Part shown: piece by piece, positions 1 through 11,330 of the stretch | Numbering within the stretch: position 1 is the stretch's first letter | Layout of the letters: every line of letters begins with the position of its first letter | Origin: Cloeon dipterum | Taxonomy: Eukaryota > Arthropoda > Insecta > Ephemeroptera > Baetidae | Assembly: GCF_949628265.1 (NCBI RefSeq) | Contig: NC_088787.1 | Span: 6,128,501 to 6,192,500, forward strand | Direction: 5' to 3' | Length of the DNA: 64,000 nucleotides | Notes under the pieces: model-generated | The model's database searches: none | The model's input: only the letters and a program-made list of their open reading frames with translations | Told to the model about the DNA's origin: nothing | Translations under genes and position numbers: made by a program

Positions 1-132
1 CTATCGATTTAACTCTAATTTAATCAGTTTTAGGAATCAAAATATAATAAAAATAACTCCGGCCGTAACAAAAATCAATGGATTTTGCTCTCTTCGAAAT
101 TAATAAATATATTTTTCCTATTTTCACAACAG

Positions 133-1038
133 AAAAACGATGACGACAGGAAAAAAATCAACCCGAAGATGGGTGCTCCGATGTTGTGGGCAAATACATT
201 ATTTGATGTGAATAGGCAGGTCGATGCATTTGTAGTTATCACTCCGTCGCTCAAATACTGGTCAGGGGACATTAAGGGGTCGGCGCCCCTAACCGCCCTC
301 AACGCTTACCACAGAACCCAGGCTGAAACAGGCATGCAAGAGCAGAAACGTGCAAAGTAAGTGTGATTTTAATTTAAATAATCGTTTCAAATAGATTTTC
401 AATCAAATTAATATATCAGCTGTGTGTTTGAAGCTGCTATAACAGTTGGCATCACCGTGTACCATAGTAATAAATTCAATTTTAATTAATTTGCGCTGTG
501 ATTTCAGACTCAATCCTGCTATTGTGCACTCTCTACTTAATATGCTTTCTTTTGACGGGCTGAAAACAAAATTCAGTCCAGCCATTCGCCGTAGAATCGT
601 CGGAAAAGATTTTTCATTTAAAAAAATAGTGGTTTTCATGATCCTACGGCGATTGGCTGAACCGATTTTGGGTTTCGCAGCACGTCAAAAGAAAGCATAT
701 TAAGCTAAGAGTGAACAATAGAAGGATTGAGCCTGAAATTGCAGCGGAAGTGCCTTAAAATTAAATTTATTACACAATTATATGGTGCGGCGCCATCTGT
801 GTCGATGGCTTGGAACACTAAAAGAGCTTATGCTACTGGTGTAACCGTTTTTTAATTTTTTTTTGTCAGATTTGTCCTCTGCGCCCTTACGCCTATGGTT
901 ATTAACTGCGCGCAGCCGCCGCGTTCTCTGCACGCTATGGACTTTACCGGCTTCGATGTCAACACTGTTTTCGTTCTCAAAAAGTACATTTGTGGCGCGT
1001 TCGACGACATGAACGTGCTGCCGAAGGCGGAGTGCTAA
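133..1038 (+). CDS. Unrecognised protein, C-terminal two exons (partial)
   Basis: Two coding exons, 133-356 and 870-1038 (TAA at 1036-1038), join in phase. The first follows a clear acceptor (CCTATTTTCACAACAG) and ends at a GTAAGT donor. The second follows a poly-T tract and TTTGTCAG. The 130 residues seen begin KNDDDRKKINPKMG and end DDMNVLPKAEC, so the 5' part lies outside the window. No family was recognised; I see no membrane segment or catalytic motif. An AATAAA signal at 1182-1187 fits the 3' end. The intron holds a copy of a palindromic MITE. The gene converges on the lipoxygenase that ends at 1491. The exon calls are fairly secure because phase is kept and the second exon is GC-rich; the function is unknown. 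Confidence 0.6.
425..845. repeat. Palindromic MITE, family A (eroded copy)
   Basis: An imperfect inverted repeat inside the intron of the first gene. It carries the family hallmarks: a GCTGCGATTTCAGACTCAAT-like arm near 495-525, its inverted partner near 722-745, and an end reading TATGCTACTGGTG near 830-845. Better copies are at 2703-3113 and 51603-52037. Confidence 0.65.
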
Positions 1039-1490
1039 ATCAACCTCTCAAACCAAAAGCATTATTTTAAAATTAAAATATTTTTTGTCTAGTATCCAAC
1101 ATAAATCTGTTGCGTTTAGAAATTTTGATTAATTGTTTTGCTGATGCTTAAAATCCTTTACATTAATTATTTTGAATCTGCAATAAAAATATTTGTTAAT
1201 ATATTATATCTATGATGTATTTTTGTACATGAAATAATAGGGGTATATACTTACTATTTTGTTTATTAATTTATCCTCTATTCCGATACACTATAAGATG
1301 AAAGAAGAACAAATCCTCGAAAGAATTTCCAATTAAAAATTATTTAAAATGGGTTTATATTAAATTTTAATTTTCCTTCAATGATATTAAGCATTTTTGT
1401 CTAGGCGGTCTTTATCTCGTAAAAAATGGGTCATTATATATAAACAAAAAAGCGCGCAAAACTCGGATCATACATGTTTTTCATTAAAAA
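1039..1490. other. Convergent intergenic spacer
   Basis: AT-rich spacer between the tails of two converging genes. It holds an AATAAA at 1182-1187 for the + strand gene. On the minus strand the nearest match to a poly(A) signal is at 1262-1267 (TTTATT on +). I see nothing else in it. Confidence 0.5.
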
Positions 1491-4400
1491 TTAAATGCTG
1501 ATTGAGTTGGGCACGATTTCAGGGTCGAGCCAGCCGTATTTGAACTCTCTCGTCTTGTTGCGCACTTTGATTTCTTGCGACAGCTTCTTCAATTCCAAAC
1601 GAAACCTAAATTTCATGAATCATTAATACCGCGCGGCTCTGTAACATGGCAGTTTGTTACTCGTTGGTAATTTGGACGACGCAAGGGTCGTAGAGGTACT
1701 GCACCTCGAAGTCGCCGAGGCTCTTCGTTCCTTTTGTGCTCAAAATTTTTGTTAACACCTACAATTAGATTGAATAAATTGTTAAAAAGGCCAGGAGATA
1801 ATGGAACACAAAATTCAGCCTTGGACCAATTTCACAGCTGTGAATTTTAGACAGAATATCCGCGTAAATTTATTTTGAGCCTTACTTAGAAATAGTTTTA
1901 GCTTATTTTTGTCCAAATTTGTCTAAATTACTTTATTATTTGTGTTCTATCCATAAATTAAGCTATTTTTGTCCAGTTTTTCTCACCATCATGTCGAGGG
2001 CCGCGGTTTTATTTGGTAAAAACGCAACCAGTTCCTGTTCCGTCATTTCCCTCTGGAAAAAATTAGAATTTAAATAATTCATCCCCGGAAAATCTTATAA
2101 TTATATACTTTTGTCTCCGGTGGCAATTTGTTCAAGAGTCCAGGGTAATTGGGCGCAAAGCCGTAGACGTCGTACTGCTGAAAGTTGGCGCCCGCGTGGC
2201 CAATGCTGCACGTAGCCACGACGATGCTGCAGATCTGCACCAACTGCTCGAGACTCTCTATTTTTTCTGGCACTCCTGCCATCCCAAGGCCGCCCTCCGC
2301 CTGCGACGTGGCCATTTCTTTCACCCAGCGCTGCACCTCGAAGTCTCCTTCGAGTTTCTCAGGACTGTCTTTTTTATTTAAAAATATTATTTTTATTATG
2401 TCGCAAAAGTAAAAAAGGTTCTTTTACTGTAGTAATAATTGACCACGTTCTTGACGTAATTTTTAATCACGTTGAAAAACGGCACCGCGTCGTCACGGAA
2501 GGGGTAGTAAGGGAGGATTTTGGGGTCGAGCACGCCTCTGGACTCAAAATCCTTTTCCAAGTCGCCCTGGACGTCCAAACGCCACTGACTAAAACTATTT
2601 AAAGCAATATTTCGATTTTTAGACTCCAGAGTCTTATTTAATATTTTAATTTTATTTGTAATCACTTGATGACACACGACAAATATTTATTTTTCTAATT
2701 GACCAGTTGCATAAACCCTTAGTTATTGAAGCCGCCAACAGATGGCGCAACCACAGACTTTCTTAAAAATTTTGTTTTAAGCGGTTTTAATGCATTTTCG
2801 CTGCGATTTCAGACTCAATGTAGCTATTTTAATTTTTTTAATTAATTTGCTTTTTTTTGACGTGCTGAAAACCAAAATCGGTTCAGACATTCGCCGTAGA
2901 AACGTTGGAAAAGATTTTTTATTTCAAAAAATAGTTTTTCCATAATTCTTCGGTGATTGGCTGAACCGATTTTGGTTTTCAGCACGTCAAAAATTAGCAA
3001 ATTAATTAAAAAAAGCAAAATAGCTAGATTGAGTCTGAAATCGCAGCGGAAGTGCCTTAAAAGCGAAAGTCTGTTGGTGGCTTCGAACACTTAGGGTTTA
3101 TGCAACTGGTGAATTAAAACAATTGATCCACTAAAACTTTGACTAGTATTTTAGCAAATGGCAAAAAAAGAAATATTGTCCACTGTCAGATATAATTTAT
3201 TTTAGATTTTTTTGGCCGACATTCTAGAAATTTTTTGATTACCCTCTTCTGATGAGCTCATGCATTCCTGGACTGCCCATGGTCATGACGCTATCTACCC
3301 ATCCTCCGGGTGAAATTATTCTTTCCAAGCCGCGTCTGAGGAATTATTTCACTCTTGCAACCTTATAAATAAAAAGCAGCGTGTATACGTACGCGTTGAT
3401 CATCAGCAAATAGAGAAAGTGAGGCGCCAGGAGACGGAAGATGGGGTGTGATGGCGATAAATGCCTGTGAACCGCAACGCACAACGATTCCATCAACAAA
3501 TGCGTGTAACCTTTAAATAAATAAATAATTTCGTTAAATTTAATTATTTTTAAACTGAATGTAATGAAAATTAGATAGTAAATAACCTCTTTGAAGCTTA
3601 TTTTCCAAATAATTTGATTTTTTAATTAATTAATTCATATAAAACTCCATTTTTGACAAACCCCTAAGAAATATTCATCAACTTGCCCAGGTGGGTGCAA
3701 GCCTGGTGTATTTGCGCATCGGCCATGTTGAAAAACATTTTGGCCATGATCCAGGTGAGACGCGGATCGCTGGGATAATAAACCGGATTAACACCAGACG
3801 GCTCTTGGAAAAGCTGAATCGCAATCGGCATGAGCTCGTTCCGTTTGTTCAGGTAAAACAAAGCAATCGGCGCAACCAACTGTAAATAAATTTAATTTCA
3901 AAAATTTCCACCATTTAAATGAATCTCACCTTTGACGTAATTTCCGCTCTGCACGGAACTCCATCCAGAATCTTGAAATCCACAATGAAAATTTTGTTGC
4001 TCCGCAGGGCGTCTTTCAAAGGGATTCCCTCCAAAAACGGCTCGATTTTGTCCTCCTCAATAGCAAACCTGAATTAAACTGCGTGTAAAAAGCTGATCTT
4101 TTATTAAAATTTATCTTTACTTTGCTGGGATTTGGGTGCAGAGAGAAATCATAACTGCATTCACCCCTTGCACTCTCTGCAGCCCAAACCATCGATCTTC
4201 GGTCCAATATTCGGAGCACTTTAAAAGAAAATTCATGGCTACAATTAATTTAACCTCATCAAAAAATGTAGCAAAAATATTTACTCGCGATACACTTTGT
4301 CACAAAAATAAGGATGCGGATACCGGATACTGCGGTTTGCTGCTCAAAACCACGAACAAAAATAGTATCTCTGACCTCTCTTACTTAATTACTTTTTGCT

Positions 4401-7400
4401 CTTTGATATGCACAGAGCCCTATCTCTTTAGTGTCGAATACTAAGTTTTAAGTTTTTAACTGTGCCTGTAGCAATATTTTAAATATTGAAATAAATGAAT
4501 TCATAATCATTTTTGTATGTTGATTTAAATCATTGTAATTTATTGTTCGGTCTTTGTAAATCTATTAATAAGATGAACTGTATGTTTCATTGCGCAAAAA
4601 ATCACCAGTTTTTGGTGTTTCCGAATTCAACTTATTTGAAAAGGTCGATCGCGCCAAAAAAGTCTGAGACGCGTTGCGTTTGTAAAAAACCTTCCGATTT
4701 TAAGTATACCAAGCGAAAGTTACGGATATTTGAGGCTAAATTAAAACTCCCGTGCCACTCGAACCCTGGGAACCCTTCGCCGAAATGAATTGCAGAGCTT
4801 GCAAGTAAACTGCGCATGCGTCAAGTCTTGTTTTGGCGCAAAGCAGCGCGGCGACCAATCAGATGCGTCAGCTCTATAGGCCCCCCAGCGATCATAAATC
4901 TAAACACCGCTCTGACACTATCAGTGTAAGGTAAGGAGTGTAGAAACTCAGCAGGCGACAGTGACATCAGAGTTGATACTCTACTTCTCCTTAACTTACA
5001 CTGGATCTTTAGAGGGATGATCGCTGGGGGGCCAAGAGAGCCGGCGCATCTGATTGGTCGCCGCGCTGGTTTGACACATGCGCAGTTTACTTGCAAGCTC
5101 TAAAAATAATTTCGACGAAGGGATTCTTCAGGTTCCAGGGGCCGAGTAGCAAGGGGATTAATTTAGCCTCAAATATCCGCATAACTTTCGCATGGTATCA
5201 TAAAAGTAGGAGGTTTTTCAAACGCAACGGGTCATTTTTACTGATTTTTTAAAAATTCCTATTTATGTTCATCCATCATGAGATTTTTTATAAAATGAAA
5301 GTGTTTTGGACAAAGAATCGCTGAAACACGACCCGCAAAAAACAATCTATTCCGATTTTCCCGGAAAATACGGATTTATGCGAACCCTGATCTATATGGA
5401 GAATTAAATAAGCAAAATTCTAACCTCCGGTTTGTAAAATGTGCTATCTGGGAAGTAGATATTTTTCACATCTTCCAGGGAATCCCATTCTTCAGTTGTG
5501 AACTCTAGGTGGTACTGCCTGGCTATTAGTTTCGCCTTCAGCGTCAACAAATCAAACTGGAAACACGTCATTTAAACAAAAATCATTGCTTTTCGGCTCT
5601 ATATTATTTCCTTGTACCTCATATTTTTCCGAGAACTTTTCTTCGTCAGGCAATTCCTTAATCTGCAATCAATTTAAATTTAAAATTAAATAAATCAATT
5701 TTCCCGAGAGCACAGTTATAAAAGCAGACCTGTCTGGGCCCCCTTTCGATTGTCTCCCTGAATTGATACAAATTCCTCTTGCGGTCCAACTCGAGGCACC
5801 GAATTTCCGGCTGTCTGTCGTCTTGCGGCAGAAACGCGTCGAATTCGTAAAAGTGATAGCGCCGCTCCACCTCGATCCACCGCTGCACCGGGAACATGTA
5901 CCGATGTCTTTCTTTTTTGTCTTCGATCTGTTGCAAATATTAATCTTTATATATTTCCCTTCAACTTCATATCGATAAAATTAGTAATTTTTTATCCAGA
6001 TTTGTTTAAAACAATTATGACTGACTCATGCGGCAAAATGTTTTTTTTTTTATAATTCTTAGAAGATTTTTAGGGCTGTAAATCACGTGCAAATGTTTAA
6101 AAATAATTCTAAATTTGCATCAAGAAAAGAATAATAGAAATTAGCAAAAATGCAGTTGCCTTAAAAGACACTTGATAAAAATGTCAACATGAAAATTAAG
6201 AAATAGTGCAATAAATTATACCACACTCTCCGTTAACCACAGAGATTACGCAGAGGAGTTTCCTTTTTTAATTTTTACATAACATGTTTGTGTGGTTCCT
6301 GAAAACCGCAAAAATTATTTTTTAACGAGCATTTAAAAGAATGTTAATTAAAAAGCTGACTTATTGTAGTCATCCATACAGAGAAACGCTGAAATTTAAA
6401 ATAATTTCATAATTTGAATAAGAAAGGGAGAGGAAAATTTAAATCTTATTCTATTACATATAAACATTTATAAATAATTATTACTTATTTGTACAGCATT
6501 AGTGTCTAAATGAGGTTGAATTAATTTATCTGCTTCATTTAGATCATTGGAAGGATATAAGGATATTTTTAATACGCCGGTTGCATGAGTCTTTTTTATT
6601 GTTCGAAGCCGTCAACAGATGGCGCCACCGTAGACTCTCGATTTTAAGGCCTTCCGCTGCGATTTCAGACTCAATCTTGCCACTGTGAGCTCTTCACTTA
6701 ATATGCTTTCTTTTGCCGTGCTGAAAATCAAAATCGGTTCAGCCAATCGCCGTAGAATCGTGAAAAACTATTTTTTGAAATAAAAAAATATATTCCGACG
6801 TTTCTGCTGCGAATAGCTGGACTGAGTTTGGTTTTTTCAGCACATCAAAAGAAATCAAATTAAGTGAAGAATGCACAGAAGCAGGATTGAGTCTGAAATT
6901 GCGGCAGAAGGGATTAAAAACTAAATTATTTTACTAGAGTGTAGGTGCAGCAATCTGTTGGCGGCTTCGAACACTTAAGGCTTACATGCATTCGGTGTAT
7001 TAGACTGAATATTACTTAGTTTTACAACATGAGCAATATATTTATAAGCAATATACTAGCTTAAATTTAATTTAAACAATTAGAAGATATTGATAACAAA
7101 ATAATGTTTTTTTTATTTGATGTATGTTTTGTCATTTTTTCAATTTAATCTTTAAATTCTCAGACAAGGGTTTATTTCTGGGTTTTGTAACCTTTATAAA
7201 ATTTATCTGCAGAGCAAAAATCTTAAAATAAATTTTTTTATAATGACGTACCAACATTTTTTTAGCAGTATTTTTGTATTTACAAACATTTATTTCGGTC
7301 TCTCGTCATGTATAATGTGAAAAATAATCTGGAATTATTCTTTAAGGCAGCTGAGCTTATATTCAATCTGCCAACTTCAAATGTTGGAGCATTTTCTCTG

Positions 7401-7781
7401 AAGCGTTTTTTTTTAATTAAATTCTCCCGAACATTTTTTTAATTACAGTGCTAGAAATTTTACCTCGATGCGGTCGAGGAACCAATTGTCATCTCCTGTA
7501 ATGCTGGCTCCTCTCCAGATAATGATGTGATCGAGCTGGTCCAGCGGCGTCTGCAGCCCCTTGGATTTGAGCCCGTACGAGTGGGTCTGGCCGCGTTCGT
7601 GGTCGTTGACGAATAACCTGTCCAGGCTCGTGGCCTCGGACTCGGCGCCTGACTTGTCCACCAGCTGCAAGTGGACACTCGAGTCGGTGCCGGCGTACCG
7701 GTGGTCGCCCGTCGTCACGTGGGCGTCGAAGCGAGAAACGTCCCACAGCGACTCGATAAAAGAATTCATTTTTTGCAGCAT
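1491..7781 (-). CDS. Lipoxygenase (PLAT/LH2 domain plus iron-binding catalytic domain), complete, 14 exons
   Basis: Non-haem iron dioxygenase that would insert O2 into polyunsaturated fatty acids. Exons on the minus strand: 7464-7781, 5730-5927, 5618-5662, 5425-5556, 4121-4218, 3930-4068, 3687-3879, 3393-3510, 3243-3335, 2428-2588, 2109-2368, 1987-2052, 1661-1758, 1491-1605. All phases agree and give 677 aa, usual for animal lipoxygenases. Exons 1-2 form the PLAT domain. Catalytic signatures are EYWTEDRWFG, NKRNELMPIAIQLFQEP, the iron motif IHQACTHLG (HxxxxH), LLAPHFLYLLMIN, and GHAGANFQQYD with the third His and the Asn ligand. The C terminus NSISI ends in the ligand Ile. The Coffa position is Gly (INARGLER), which predicts R-oxygenation. 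Intron 7 has a GC donor. The start ATG at 7781 is the first in frame before the PLAT domain; an upstream exon cannot be excluded. Two MITEs sit in its introns. Confidence 0.93.
2703..3113. repeat. Palindromic MITE, family A
   Basis: Fold-back element of about 410 bp in a lipoxygenase intron. Its ends are ACCAGTTGCATAAACCC and GGGTTTATGCAACTGGT, in perfect inversion. The arms run almost to the centre (AAAAAATAGTTTTT near 2930). The outer flanks are AATTG and GAATT, so the target duplication is unclear. No coding capacity. Confidence 0.85.
4560..5394 (-). repeat. hAT-type MITE split by a long palindrome
   Basis: Two halves of the same short element family seen intact at 58581-58912 lie at about 4590-4665 and 5233-5394; the right end is GCGAACCCTG. 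Between them is a separate inverted repeat of about 570 bp (about 4665-5232). Its arms contain GGATATTTGAGGCTAAATTA, AACTGCGCATGCGTCAAG and GCGGCGACCAATCAGATGCG and their inverted partners. The core is CCCCCCAGCGATCAT pairing with ATGATCGCTGGGGGG. It lies in the lipoxygenase intron between 4219 and 5424. This is best read as an insertion into an older MITE. Confidence 0.7.
6584..7003. repeat. Palindromic MITE, family A
   Basis: Copy in lipoxygenase intron 1. It shows the GAAGCCGTCAACAGATGGCG end, GCGATTTCAGACTCAATC arms, the AAAATCGGTTCAGCCAATCG inner arm, and a terminal ATGCATTCGGTGTATTA. Its ends are more diverged than those of the 2703 copy. Confidence 0.8.
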
Positions 7782-8247
7782 GTTGCTCGTAACTGATGCC
7801 CCGCTCACGACTGCTATAATATATGCTTTTCAGATTAGCGACCGCGACACGCACTATCAGCGACACGCGGTTTCATTTCCGGACTAGTTTATGACGAAGA
7901 ATAAACAGTTATTTACATTTAATTTTAGTACAGGCACCATTTTAAGATTGAAATTATGATAAATTATCAATCCTTTAAAATATCTGAAAATTAATTCCTA
8001 TTTTTAATACCCTGAGAATCCGATTGCTCATTTATTTGTAGTTCTATTTTAAAATTAAAGTGTTCATTAGATTCCTCGTGTCAAGCCTGATAGAATGAAC
8101 ACCAAACATTAGGTCTTCGGACAAGGTCAAAGGTCTATAACTTTAAATTTAGAGGCTTTTTCTTAAATACATTTTTAAATAACGTCTTTTACGAAGTTTC
8201 TGAGCACACCAATCGATTCTTGACGGTCTAATTAGGTTAAGTGGATG
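7782..8247. other. Upstream region of the lipoxygenase
   Basis: Region 5' of the lipoxygenase start. I see no certain TATA box. A segment near 8167-8220 matches, in inverse orientation, 24158-24220 (shared TCAAGAATCGATTGGT and CTCAGAAACTTCGT), so a dispersed repeat begins here. Confidence 0.4.
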
Positions 8248-8496
8248 TTTTTCCCGACCAAAAAGTGCAGTGTGACGTGCGAACTTTTTTCCCGCCAAAA
8301 CAATGTGAACGAATGATGCGAGAAGTGCGCATGCGTCAGAGCTGGTTTGAGCACTTGCAGAGAGACCGCCTGTATGAATGACTTCTTTGTCAGATCCAGC
8401 CAGCTCTCACGCATGCGCACTTCTCGCATCATTCGTTCACATTGTTTTGGCGGGAAAAAGGTTCGCACGTTGCGCTGGACATTTTGGTCGGGAAAA
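8248..8496. repeat. Long inverted repeat (fold-back element)
   Basis: Arms of about 100 bp at 8248-8350 and 8396-8496 pair across a short loop: TTTTCCCGACC with GGTCGGGAAAA, GCCAAAACAATGTGAACGAA with its inverse, and GAGAAGTGCGCATGCGTCAG with its near inverse. The arms share the GCGCATGCGTCA word with the palindrome near 4820, which hints at a related family. Confidence 0.8.
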
Positions 8497-8529
8497 CTCC
8501 GTCGAAGACGGTCTTGAAGGCCTGACGCA

Positions 8530-8562
8530 TTTCTTAAGGGGCCTGGAAAGCCCCTTAAGAAA
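8530..8562. repeat. Perfect 13-bp stem hairpin
   Basis: TTTCTTAAGGGGC and GCCCCTTAAGAAA flank the 7-nt loop CTGGAAA with no mismatch. It lies just outside the 8248-8496 palindrome. There is no poly-T tract or gene end beside it, so a terminator role is not supported; it is probably part of the repeat. Confidence 0.75.
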
Positions 8563-10557
8563 GTCCAAAAAGGGAGTGAAATTTTTGTGTGTTTAGTATG
8601 AATTCGACAAGAAAATCTATGGGGGTTAGGCAACTGGCGCTGCTAAGTAGTTTGGTGCACTGCCTATTCGCAGCGAGAGCAGGCGTTTGAAGAGACTTCA
8701 ATGCTCGACAATTACGAATTATTTGCCTGTTTGTGTTTGCTTTGCCCGTTTTTTTTTTATTTAACAATGAAAATCCAGCGCATTAATAATTTTTAGCACG
8801 TTATATTCATTAAAAAGAGCTTATTTGACAGAAAATAAAAAGTACATAAATCAGAGTTCTAAAAACTAAATATTTTCTTTAAAAAACGTTTGAATTTTTT
8901 CTCACAGTTTGCCCCATTCAATCTCTCTAGATTAAATTCATGAAATTTAATTTAAATCCAGTACTGTCGAATGCAGAATATATTTATAAAATTGAGTTGC
9001 ATGTGTCTCTTATTAAACTTGCATTCAGATAGTAATTGTTCGATTCTAAAACTTTGTCACTGGTTTTAATTTTAAAAAGCTGGTAGTATTTTTACAACTC
9101 GATTTTCGCATATTTTTGGTCTGTTCCTGTAGGTGAAACATGCTTCATTGCAAGCCCTGCTCGAGCATTTTATTCTTGTTGCATGCAGGAGCCGAGCAAT
9201 TGAGCTCGAGGCTTGCGGTGGGCTGGGCAGCTGCGCTTGCGTCAGCTGATGGGAGAGACCATTTTTTACTGTGTGGTAGTTGCATCACCTCCCTATATAT
9301 GTACATTTCGGTGGCGGACTGGCTGGTTAGCTGTACAGACTTATTTAGAGTTAAAAAAAACGGAAAATCCGTCGAGAGGATGGCATGCAATCGCCTTCGT
9401 AGTTGCTATCTCTTTCATTTTACTCGTGAATCGTGTTGAGAAACGCAAAATAGGCGCGAGTGGGCCCGGAATTGTCGGTGCATGGCGTTGGAAAACTCGG
9501 GAAAAATGGCTCGGGGACCCTGAAAAAGGTCATCAGATTTGGCCGAGTGGTAGGGCAGGGCGAGACCTTTCAAATGAGAGCTTGTGAGTTGTGATTCATC
9601 AACTTTTCAAATTAGTAGACAATCAAAACCGTGTTGGTCATTTGGCGTTTTGGCCGAGACGTGAATCGGTGAGAAATGAATCGTTGCGTGGGTACACGCA
9701 CAGCAGTATAATATATGGTATAATATGGTTATGATTACTGCGAATTATGAAACGAGTCATCCAGACTCAGCTTCTTGAATAATGTAGAGGGATATTTTTT
9801 CTAAAAGATTATTTGATGCAATTTAATCACCAGATTGCATAATTCGATATTTATAATACCTGCGGGAATCAAAAGTATATTAAATTCTTCTTGCTAAAAG
9901 GACAATTTCTTTGGAAATTTAATTTTTTAATGTTTACCGTGCATATTGCATTCGTTTCTGTTTGATTGTTATTTTAGAATTGCGAACACTTCGCAATTTC
10001 TTCATTAATTTCTTTTAAAATATATAACAGCGTATTGATACTGCATGGGACTGATCCCTTTTAGGATTCAATTAAAGCCGAAATTGACCTGATTGTGAGT
10101 AGCAGCATCAAATATTTTTAGAAAAGTGGCTGCAAAGTTTTCATGCTTTTTAAACGGCGAGGACTGTCTCCTTACTTGAAATCCTATTTCATTTCACAAC
10201 AAAAGAGTTCCCCTAAAAGGTTTCATACACTGTTTGGACAGATTTCGACGAGAGGAATTGAAATCTGCCAAGAAAATGTGGTCAAGCGCTCCAAATTTTG
10301 GAGAAAACTTTACAAATTTGGCAAATGGCCCTTTTTTGACTATTGCAAATTTTTAATCAATAAACTGTTTCTATTGCTTCAAACAATTTAAATAATTTTC
10401 AATTTTTGTCCTGTATCAATCCACATTTCTTTTATAAAAACCATAAAATTAATTATTTCAGTGTAACCGTGACCTCAAATTTGAATTTTCCATCAAAATT
10501 ACCGATATTAAATTTAGAAATTAAATTTATTCAAATGATTAAATCCAAAATTGGGTC
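8563..10557. other. Region upstream of Optix exon
   Basis: No gene supported. At 9140-9600 the sequence becomes GC-richer and holds a TATATATG box near 9294, which could be a promoter or 5' UTR of Optix, but nothing proves it. A diverged copy of the TTAA-type MITE family lies at about 10035-10425 (TCTCCTTACTTGAAATCC and GACGAGAGGAATTGAAATCT match the other copies). Confidence 0.4.
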
Positions 10558-11013
10558 ATGTCTGCTGTTTCAGAGGTAACAAACGAAGAAATGGCGTCGT
10601 CGGTGCCGTCGACGCCGACGTCGTCGCCCGTGTCGACGCCGGAGCTGCCGCAGCCGCGGCCGCTGTTGCCCATCTTCGCGCTGCCGACGCTCAACTTCAC
10701 GTGCAGCCAGGTGTCGGCGGTGTGCCAGACGCTGGAGGAGTCGGGCGACGTCGAGCGGCTGGCGCGCTTCCTCTGGTCGCTGCCGGTCGCCAATCCAAAC
10801 TTCGCCGAGCTGTCGCGCACCGAGGCCGTGCTGCGCGCCAGGGCCATCGTCGCCTTCCACAGCAACAACTTCAAGGAGCTCTACCACATCCTCGAGCACT
10901 ACAAGTTCGGCAAGGACAGCCACGCCAAGCTGCAGGCCCTCTGGCTCGAGGCGCACTACATCGAGGCCGAAAAGCTGCGCGGAAGGCCGCTCGGCCCCGT
11001 CGACAAGTACAGA
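10558..11013 (+). CDS. Optix: Optix / Six3-6 class SIX-domain exon (homeodomain exon not seen)
   Basis: Encodes the SIX protein-interaction domain of a homeobox factor that patterns anterior head and eye. From about residue 41 it reads [20 protein letters not shown], then [79 protein letters not shown] and [23 protein letters not shown] and [10 protein letters not shown] place it in the Six3/6 subfamily rather than Six1/2 or Six4. The exon ends at a GTGAGT donor after the Arg codon in phase 0. The homeodomain should follow (usually VRKKFPLPRTIWDGE) but I did not find it downstream. ATG 10558 opens the frame; ATG 10591 has a better context and follows a possible acceptor at 10572, so the N terminus is uncertain. 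The exon is strikingly GC-rich. Confidence 0.85.
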
Positions 11014-11074
11014 GTGAGTCTCCGAAATAACATTATTATTTAATTGTTTTAATATTTCTGCATTGCTTATACCA

Positions 11075-11330
11075 ATTTCTTGCGATAGAAATGCAAAAAA
11101 TTAATTTTTTCCCTGTGAAAATCTAAAATTTGCGTCAAAATTTCCTCTACTTTGCAGATTTTTTCTTTTAAATTGCCTCAATTTCTCCAAAAATTTATCT
11201 CTGACTAATTTTCAAGCCGATAGTTAGAAAATTATTGAAAACTGAGGTGCAAAAACATTGCTTTCAAGAAATTGGTAAATGTTGAAAAAAATGGTTTCAA
11301 CATTGCAGTAATTTTTGTTAAAAGGCAAGT
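11075..11330. repeat. Dispersed repeat, family C (half element)
   Basis: About 250 bp similar to 39915-40165 in an RpL7A intron; shared words include AATCTAAAATTTGC, AAACTGAGGTGCAAA and TTTTTCAAGCCGA-like. It lies in the intron after the Optix exon. Confidence 0.6.

Noticed and set aside
7489-7866. 125-codon frame starting MSLIVRVAVANLKSIYY
   Set aside because: Different frame from the PLAT-coding exon; only the overlapping frame gives PLAT motifs and joins the next exon in phase.
8530-8562. Hairpin as a transcription terminator
   Set aside because: The genome is eukaryotic, no gene ends here and no T-run follows.
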